Position numbers and translations under genes: made by a program
Shown here: positions 30,481 to 35,188 of the stretch, piece after piece
Numbering within the stretch: the stretch's first letter is position 1
Layout: the number at the start of each line of letters is the position of its first letter
NCBI GenBank assembly: GCA_035762175.1
Contig: DASTPP010000044.1
Span: 1 to 35,188, forward strand
Direction: 5' to 3'
Length of the DNA stretch: 35,188 nucleotides
From: DASTPP01 sp035762175
GTDB taxonomy: Bacteria; Myxococcota_A; Polyangia; Polyangiales; Polyangiaceae
The notes under the pieces: model-generated
Database searches by the model: none
The model's input: only the letters and a program-made list of their open reading frames with translations
What the model was told of the DNA's origin: nothing

Positions 30481-32501
30481 CCCTCACCCCCCTCGCGCGC
30501 CGCCGCGATCGCGGGGTGCGCCATGATCTCGCCGAGCACCTCGGCGTTCTTCAGGGCGTCGCGGTTCGCCGCCTCGAGCCCGTTGACCGCGTCGCGCGCC
30601 GCCCGCTCGCTCAGCTTGCCGTTGTGCGTGCGCGGCAGATCGCTCACCTCGACGATGAGCTCGGGCACGTGCGCCGGCGACGCCCGCGTCGACAATTCTT
30701 TCTTGATCTTGAGCGTCAGCGGCCGCGTCAGCGACCCGCGCTCGGCCATCACCACGAGCAGCACGAGGCGGCTGCCGCCCAGCTCGCCCGGCGCCTTCTG
30801 CTCGACCGCCGCCGCCGCCCGCACCTCGGGGAAGGCCTCGAGCACCCGGTAGATCTCGCCCGGCCCGATGCGCACCCCGCGCACGTTGAGCACGCCGTCG
30901 CTGCGCCCCAAGATGCGCGCCGTGCCGCGCGAGGTCAGCTCGACGGCGTCGCCGTGCGTCCACACCCCCTCGTGCTGCGAGAAGTACGCCTCGTGAAAGC
31001 GCTTGCCCCCCTCGTCGCCGTAGAGCCCGAGCGGCCGCGACGGGAAGGGCGCCGCGCACACGAGCTCGCCCCGCACGCTGCCCTCGGCGGGGCAGCGCTC
31101 GAGCAGCAGCCGAGAGCCCTCGCGCCGCGCCGCCCGCACGTCGAGCCCGAGCCCGATCGAGGGGCTCTCGCCCCGGTAGACGGGCCGCCCGGGCGAGCCC
31201 ATCACGAAGCAGCCGACGATGTCGGTGCCGCCCGAGATCGAGTGCAGGGGCACGCGCGCGACCTTCTCGGCGGCCCAGTCGTAGAGCGGGTCGGCGAGCA
31301 CCGAGCCGGTCGAGCAGACGAGGCGCAGGGCCGACAGATCGTGCGCCGCGCCCGGCTCGAGGCCCTCGTCGCGGCAGTAGCCGAGGTAGGCGGCGCTCGT
31401 GCCGAAGACCGTGACGCGCTCGCGGGCGACGAGCGAGAAGAGCGAATCGGCCTCGGGGAAGGTGACCGACCCGTCGTAGAGCACGACGGTCGCGCCCGTG
31501 GCGAGCGCCGAGACGAGCCAGTTGTACATCATCCAGCCGGCCGTCGTGTGAAAGAGCAGCCGGTCTCGGGGGCCCAGGTCGCAGTGCAGCCTGAGCTCTT
31601 TCAGGTGCTCGAGCAGCGTGCCGCCCGCGCCGTGCACGATGCACTTGGGCACGCCCGTCGTGCCCGACGAGAACAAGACGAGCAGCGGGTGGTTGAAGTC
31701 GAACTCGGCCGGGGCCCCCTCGGCCTCGCCCGCGCCCTCGCCCAGCAGGCGCTCGAAGGGCTCGGCCTCGACGCCCGCGATCGCGAGCGGCGCGTCGTCG
31801 AGCGCGACGACGCGCTCGAGCGAGGGCAGCTTGGCGGCGAGCGCGGCGAGCCGCTCGCGGTTGTCGCGCGTCGCGCCGTGGTAGGGGTAGCGCGCGTCGG
31901 CGAAGAGCAGCTTCGGCGCCACCTGCCCGGCCCGCGCCAGCACCAGCTCGGCCCCCATGTCGGGCGCCGCCGCCGACCAGGTCGCCCCGAGCGAGAGCGT
32001 CGCCAGGTACGCGACGAGCGTGCGCGGCGTGTTGCGGCAGAGCCCGAGCACCCGGTCGCCCGGCCCCACCCCGCGCCGGGCGAGCGCCGCGGCCACGAGC
32101 CCCACGCGCCGCGCGAGCTCGCCGCGCGTGAGCTCTTCGCGCGCCCCCGCCTCGTCGAGCCCGATGACCGCCGTCGCCCCGGCGGGCGCCTCGACCCCGC
32201 CCGGCGGCCGCACGAGGTGGTCGACGTACGAGAGCCGCGCCCGCGGGAAGAACGCCGCCCGCTCGACCCCCTCGCCCCCGATGACCGGCTCGCGCTCGCC
32301 CGACAGGCGCAGCCCCGCCCACGCGGCGAAGAGCCCCCAGAAGCGCGCCCCCTCGTCGACGCTGAAGCGGTAGAGCGCCGCCTCGTCGCCCAGCGCGCGG
32401 CCGAGCCGCCCCTCGCAGAAGCGCAAGAACGCCCCCAGCTGCGAGCGCCCGAGCTCGCCCGCCGGCGGCTCGTAGACCGGGCTGGGGGCGCCCCCGCTCA
32501 C
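30477..32501 (-). CDS. Acetoacetyl-CoA-synthetase-like AMP-forming acyl ligase
   Basis: This 674-residue protein is ANL superfamily, of the length and pattern of acetoacetyl-CoA synthetase (AacS). The N-terminal FLRFCEGRLGRALGDEAALYRFSVDEGARFW and AAFFPRARLSYVDHL match the AacS/ACS extension. The adenylation P-loop FSSGTTGVPK lies near 275-285, and SISGGTDIVGCFVMGSP is a hallmark AacS stretch. The C-terminal lid has LGRSDGVLNVRGVRIGPGEIYRVLE and THNGKLSE (about 627, catalytic Lys). It should activate a short beta-keto or hydroxy acid as AMP ester, then pass it to CoA or, given the ACP gene directly upstream, to the carrier protein. GTG start overlaps the ACP stop (GTGA); the stop overlaps the NRPS GTG. 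Substrate and acceptor are inferred, not shown. Confidence 0.88.
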   Translation of the reverse strand: MSGGAPSPVYEPPAGELGRSQLGAFLRFCEGRLGRALGDEAALYRFSVDEGARFWGLFAAWAGLRLSGEREPVIGGEGVERAAFFPRARLSYVDHLVRPPGGVEAPAGATAVIGLDEAGAREELTRGELARRVGLVAAALARRGVGPGDRVLGLCRNTPRTLVAYLATLSLGATWSAAAPDMGAELVLARAGQVAPKLLFADARYPYHGATRDNRERLAALAAKLPSLERVVALDDAPLAIAGVEAEPFERLLGEGAGEAEGAPAEFDFNHPLLVLFSSGTTGVPKCIVHGAGGTLLEHLKELRLHCDLGPRDRLLFHTTAGWMMYNWLVSALATGATVVLYDGSVTFPEADSLFSLVARERVTVFGTSAAYLGYCRDEGLEPGAAHDLSALRLVCSTGSVLADPLYDWAAEKVARVPLHSISGGTDIVGCFVMGSPGRPVYRGESPSIGLGLDVRAARREGSRLLLERCPAEGSVRGELVCAAPFPSRPLGLYGDEGGKRFHEAYFSQHEGVWTHGDAVELTSRGTARILGRSDGVLNVRGVRIGPGEIYRVLEAFPEVRAAAAVEQKAPGELGGSRLVLLVVMAERGSLTRPLTLKIKKELSTRASPAHVPELIVEVSDLPRTHNGKLSERAARDAVNGLEAANRDALKNAEVLGEIMAHPAIAAAREGGEG

Positions 32502-32773
32502 GATCTCGGCCCCTTGTAGTCTTTGTGCGTCAAGACGTAGCGCACGATCTTGCCCAGGCTGTCGAAGTGCTTGCGCAGGTCTTTGCTGGTGTCGACCTTG
32601 ATGGCGTACGTCTTCTCCAAGAAAAGTCGCATCTTGGCGAAGCCCAGGCTGTCGAGCACCCCGTTGTCGAGAAACGACGCCTCATCGTCTTTGATGAGCG
32701 TGGCCGCGTCGCCGAAGTGGTAGTTGTCGTCGAGCCAGTCGATGACGCGCTGGCGAAGGTCCGCGTAGCTCAT
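32498..32773 (-). CDS. Stand-alone acyl carrier protein
   Basis: This 91-residue protein has the phosphopantetheine site DSLGF with Ser42 (DNGVLDSLGFAKMRLFLEKTY). Two helices follow, ending DSLGKIVRYVLTHKD. It resembles carrier proteins of Dlt-like and exosortase-associated systems more than fatty-acid AcpP, which has the motif DSLD. It is expected to carry the group activated by the following ligase and hand it to the MBOAT protein or the NRPS. ATG 32773 has AAGG 5 nt upstream. It follows the MBOAT gene after 104 nt, the only gap in the operon, and its stop overlaps the ligase GTG. Confidence 0.88.
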   Translation of the reverse strand: MSYADLRQRVIDWLDDNYHFGDAATLIKDDEASFLDNGVLDSLGFAKMRLFLEKTYAIKVDTSKDLRKHFDSLGKIVRYVLTHKDYKGPRS

Positions 32774-32778
32774 GATCG

Positions 32779-32782
32779 CCTT
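32779..32782 (-). promoter_or_regulatory. Shine-Dalgarno AAGG of the ACP gene
   Basis: AAGG on the minus strand, 5 nt before the ATG at 32773, within GAGAAGGCG. It decides the ACP start in a frame that is open far upstream. Confidence 0.6.
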
Positions 32783-32835
32783 CTCGTCGGCCGGGCCCGC
32801 GCCGATCGCGCGCCCGCCCCGCACCCCGTGGGCCC

Positions 32836-32878
32836 AACCGCGCGCCGGGGGGCCGGCCCCGCCCCGCGCGCGGCGGTT
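32836..32878 (-). promoter_or_regulatory. Large GC hairpin between MBOAT and ACP genes (intra-operon attenuator or processing site)
   Basis: AACCG (32836-32840) pairs with CGGTT (32874-32878). Inside it, CGCGC/GCGCG arms and a GGGGCC-GGCCCC palindrome extend the fold. It starts at the MBOAT stop codon. There is no T-run, so partial termination or RNA processing is more likely than a full terminator. Confidence 0.5.
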
Positions 32879-34365
32879 CAAAACTGAGCGTAAATGAAGG
32901 TGCCCGCCCCCACGGGCGAAAAGATCAACAGAAACACCACCGCGAGCCCCAGGGCCACCCCCCGCACCGGCGCGGGCAGCGCTGCGAGCCGCGCGCGCAG
33001 CCGGTCGAAGGCCGAAAGGTGCGCCAGGTGGTAGAGCGCCACGATCAGCAGGGCCATCGCCGGCCCGCTGTTCGAGGCCCCCAGCGCCTCGTCGCCCCCG
33101 GAGGCGAGCCCGCGCGCGAAGGCGCCGCAGGCCGAGAGCGAGGCCGCCCGGAAGGGGATCAGCGAGACCATGAAGAAGCCCAAGGTCACCGCCCAGCCGG
33201 CCAGCCGGTAGGGGGCCGACTTGCGGCGCCGCACCCAGACCCGGTCCTTCCGGCAGAGCGACTTGTAAAAGTCGTCGTAGCGCAGGTGCGCGAGCAGCCA
33301 GAGCCCGTGCAACAGGCCCCAGAGCAAGAACGTCCAGGTTGCGCCGTGCCATAGGCCCGAGATGAGAAAAACGACCACCATGCCGAGCCCCAGCCGCTCG
33401 CGCATGAAGCCGTCGCCCGTCACCATCGGCCCGTAGATGTAATCGAAGAGCCAGCGGTTGAGGCTCATGTGCCAGCGGCGCCAGAACTCGGGCGGGCTCG
33501 CGCTCAAGAAGGGAACATTGAAATTCTGCGGCAGCTCGAGGCCGAGCAGGCGCGCGGTGCCGATGGCGAGCAGGCTGTAGCCGGCGAAGTCGCCGAAGAC
33601 CTGGGCGGTGTAGCCGGCGAGGGCGAGCCAGTGCGCCTGGCGGGTGTAGAAGCCCGGCTGCGAAAAGACCGGGTCGACCCAGGAGGCGCCGAGCTGCGCG
33701 GCGACGTAGCCCTTGAGCGCGAAGCCCGTGGCGAGCTCGCCGAGGCCCCGCAAGAGCCCGCCCGGGTCGGGCCGCCGGGGCGCCTCGTACTGGTCGAAGA
33801 GCTCGGCGCCCCGCCCGATGGGCCCGGCGATGAGCTGCGGGAAGAACGCGACGAAGGCGACCCAGACGAGCAGCGACCGCACGGGCGCGATGCGCCCGTG
33901 GTACGTGTCGACGAGCACGCCGACGCGCGACATCGTGTAAAACGAGATGCCGAGCGGCAGGGCGAAGCGCCAGACGGGCAGGCTCGGCCCGAGCCCGAAG
34001 AGCGCGAGCGCCTCGTTCAGCGAGTTGGCGAAGAAGCCGACGTACTTGAACCAGAGCAGGGCCCCGAGGTTGTTGACCAGGCCCGCCGCCAGCAAGAGGC
34101 GCCGCCGCCCGAGCGCCGCCTGCCGCTCGGCCTCGGGCGCCTCGTCGGCCGGCGCCGGCGTGCGCGCGAAGCCCCGCAAGACCGCGAAGTCGACGAGCGT
34201 GCTCGCGACGAAGAGCGGCAAGAGCTTGATGCTCCACGTGGCGTAAAAGAAGAGGCTCGCGGCGACGAGCAGGGCGTTCTGCAGCGCCGCCCGCCGCGGC
34301 AAGAGCCAGTAGAGCAAGAGCAGCGGCGGGAAGAAGAACGCGAACTCGACCTCCGACAGGCTCAC
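32878..34365 (-). CDS. MBOAT-family O-acyltransferase (AlgI/DltB-like)
   Basis: This 495-residue multi-spanning membrane protein (about 10-12 hydrophobic segments) begins EFAFFFPPLLLLYWLLP, the usual AlgI/DltB N-terminus. Family motifs include FPQLIAGPIGR, ISFYTMSRVGVLVD, FGDFAGYSLLAIGTARLLG, PPEFWRRWHMSLNRWLFDYIY and SGLWHGATWTF. His340 of LWHG is the expected catalytic His. MBOAT proteins pass an acyl group from a cytosolic donor (CoA or carrier protein) across the membrane to an extracytoplasmic acceptor. Upstream is an SGNH protein (the AlgJ/DltD-type partner); downstream are an ACP and AMP ligase (DltC/DltA-type partners). GTG 34365 overlaps the SGNH stop (GTGA). The acceptor is unknown: glycan, teichoic-like polymer or the NRPS product. 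Confidence 0.92.
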   Translation of the reverse strand: MSLSEVEFAFFFPPLLLLYWLLPRRAALQNALLVAASLFFYATWSIKLLPLFVASTLVDFAVLRGFARTPAPADEAPEAERQAALGRRRLLLAAGLVNNLGALLWFKYVGFFANSLNEALALFGLGPSLPVWRFALPLGISFYTMSRVGVLVDTYHGRIAPVRSLLVWVAFVAFFPQLIAGPIGRGAELFDQYEAPRRPDPGGLLRGLGELATGFALKGYVAAQLGASWVDPVFSQPGFYTRQAHWLALAGYTAQVFGDFAGYSLLAIGTARLLGLELPQNFNVPFLSASPPEFWRRWHMSLNRWLFDYIYGPMVTGDGFMRERLGLGMVVVFLISGLWHGATWTFLLWGLLHGLWLLAHLRYDDFYKSLCRKDRVWVRRRKSAPYRLAGWAVTLGFFMVSLIPFRAASLSACGAFARGLASGGDEALGASNSGPAMALLIVALYHLAHLSAFDRLRARLAALPAPVRGVALGLAVVFLLIFSPVGAGTFIYAQF

Positions 34366-35188
34366 GGCGCGCCCCCCTCGCCGGCGCCCCCGGCCGCGCC
34401 CGGCCGGCCCGCGCCCTGCGCCGTCGGCCCCCGCCGCCCGGCCCCCCGCCCGCGCGCCTCGGGCGAGGCCGCGTCGCTCGTCGCCGCCGCCCCGTCGAGC
34501 AGAAAGCCCAGGCGGTGCTCGAGCAGCCACTCGCTGAACTTGCGGTGCCCGGCCGGCGTCAGGTGGTCGAAGTCGGGCTGAAAGTCGGCGTCGCCGACGT
34601 TGTGGTCGAACGTCGCGTCGACGAAGCGCACCCCCAGCCGCTCGGCCAGCGCCTTCATCGACGCCTCGAAGGGCTCTTGCACCTGCCGGCGCGCCTTGGC
34701 GGTGACGGTGACGGGCATCATCGGGTAGAGCATCAGCGTCACGTCGTAGCCCCGGCCCTGCGCCCAGCGCAGCATGCGCTCGGCCGCGGCGAGCTCGGCG
34801 GGGTGGTTGCCGCAGGTGGCCCCCCGCTCCATCAGCTCTTGCCAGCTCGCGAGCTTGGCCTCGTACTGCGCCGCCTTCGCCTTCGCCGAGAGCGGCAAGA
34901 CCCGGTCGCGCAGCCCGACGATGAGCCGGTCTTGGCCCCGGTCCGACACCAGAATGGAGCCGTGCCAGAGCTCTTGCCAGCGCGACTGCAGGTAGTTGCG
35001 GCTGTGATCGTTCAGGCCCTCGTCGGCGACGCTCGCGGCGAAGTGCCCGAGGGCCCAGGCGCGCGAGGGCAGGTTGAAGACGGGCGGGTCGCCGTCCTTC
35101 CAGCAGGCGTCCCACCAGGCCGTCAGCAGGACGAAGTGCTTGAGGCTCGGCCGCTTGGGCGCGCCCGGCTTGCCCTCGTCGAGGAGGG
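34362..35188 (-). CDS. SGNH-hydrolase-like protein, 5' end beyond the window
   Basis: The open frame runs to the right edge with no stop; 275 codons are visible. The C-terminal part has VGDADFQPDFDHLTPAGHRKFSEWLLEH, the Asp-x-x-His (DFDH) catalytic pair of SGNH/GDSL esterases and AlgJ/AlgX/DltD-type proteins. The nucleophile Ser block would lie outside the window. A GTG at 34949 could be mistaken for the start, but the same family-like sequence continues upstream (FNLPSRAWALGHFAASVADEGLNDHSRNYLQSRWQELWHGS). It ends with a low-complexity Gly/Ala/Arg tail. It overlaps the MBOAT gene by 4 nt. MBOAT-SGNH pairs act together in acylating extracytoplasmic polymers, with the SGNH member working in the periplasm. 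It is the first visible gene of the operon; the promoter is outside the window. Confidence 0.8.
   Translation of the reverse strand, partial: LLDEGKPGAPKRPSLKHFVLLTAWWDACWKDGDPPVFNLPSRAWALGHFAASVADEGLNDHSRNYLQSRWQELWHGSILVSDRGQDRLIVGLRDRVLPLSAKAKAAQYEAKLASWQELMERGATCGNHPAELAAAERMLRWAQGRGYDVTLMLYPMMPVTVTAKARRQVQEPFEASMKALAERLGVRFVDATFDHNVGDADFQPDFDHLTPAGHRKFSEWLLEHRLGFLLDGAAATSDAASPEARGRGAGRRGPTAQGAGRPGAAGGAGEGGAP

Noticed and set aside
22282..30852. A 2856-codon open frame antisense to the NRPS gene, and other long antisense frames across the window
   Set aside because: The translation is Arg/Gly/Ala/Pro-rich with no family motifs. In very GC-rich DNA, frames opposite a real gene stay open; the minus-strand NRPS has intact domains throughout.
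34362..34949. SGNH gene as a complete 195-residue protein starting at GTG 34949
   Set aside because: The frame continues without stop to the window edge with well-composed, non-low-complexity sequence; the SGNH N-terminal block must lie upstream.

Overview
The window is about 35 kb of very GC-rich DNA (clearly above 70 percent by eye). Genes are tightly packed and codons end in G or C. The gene mix is a giant NRPS-PKS line, a eukaryotic-type Ser/Thr kinase with a C-terminal membrane anchor, a lipoprotein-anchored bacterial expansin, several LysR/TetR regulators and efflux cassettes. This suits a delta-proteobacterial myxobacterium, probably of the Sorangium/Polyangium side. The assignment is inference from gene content and composition; no phylogenetic marker is present.

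Left part (1-16.8 kb), an accessory or regulatory neighbourhood. It holds a DUF3943-like membrane protein (open at the left edge); a divergent NmrA-type reductase / LysR pair; a HutD/Ves-like protein; an expansin; a crotonase; and a TetR regulator. The TetR gene has a clear promoter-operator. Next comes a four-gene efflux operon (TolC-like outer-membrane factor, FtsX/DevC-like permease, MacB/LolD-like ATPase, HlyD-like adaptor) in which every junction overlaps by 4 nt. A second divergent NmrA / LysR pair follows, then a secreted beta-propeller-like protein, an orphan lipoprotein RND adaptor, and a Ser/Thr protein kinase on the minus strand. Several plus-strand genes begin 6-8 nt after a TANNNT-like -10 box, which implies leaderless mRNAs.

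Right part (17.2-35.2 kb), one minus-strand operon reading leftwards from beyond the right edge. In transcription order it encodes an SGNH-hydrolase-like protein (5' end outside the window), an MBOAT O-acyltransferase, a stand-alone acyl carrier protein, an acetoacetyl-CoA-synthetase-like AMP ligase, a 3829-residue NRPS-PKS, and two alpha/beta-hydrolase-fold proteins. All junctions are 4-nt GTGA/ATGA overlaps except MBOAT-ACP, which has a 104-nt spacer carrying a strong hairpin. The megasynthase reads C*-A(Thr)-PCP-KS-AT(malonyl)-ACP-aminotransferase-C-A(Gly-like)-PCP, with no thioesterase or reductase. The first C domain has lost its catalytic His. The PKS module has no ketoreductase, so the beta-keto group is predicted to be transaminated, giving a Thr-derived 3,4-diamino acid joined to a Gly-like residue.

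The most interesting idea is that SGNH + MBOAT + ACP + AMP ligase is functionally equivalent to DltD/DltB/DltC/DltA. If so, this operon could be a surface- or glycan-acylation machine whose acyl or aminoacyl group is made by, or built together with, an embedded NRPS-PKS line. That is a hypothesis from gene order and domain content, not something the sequence proves.
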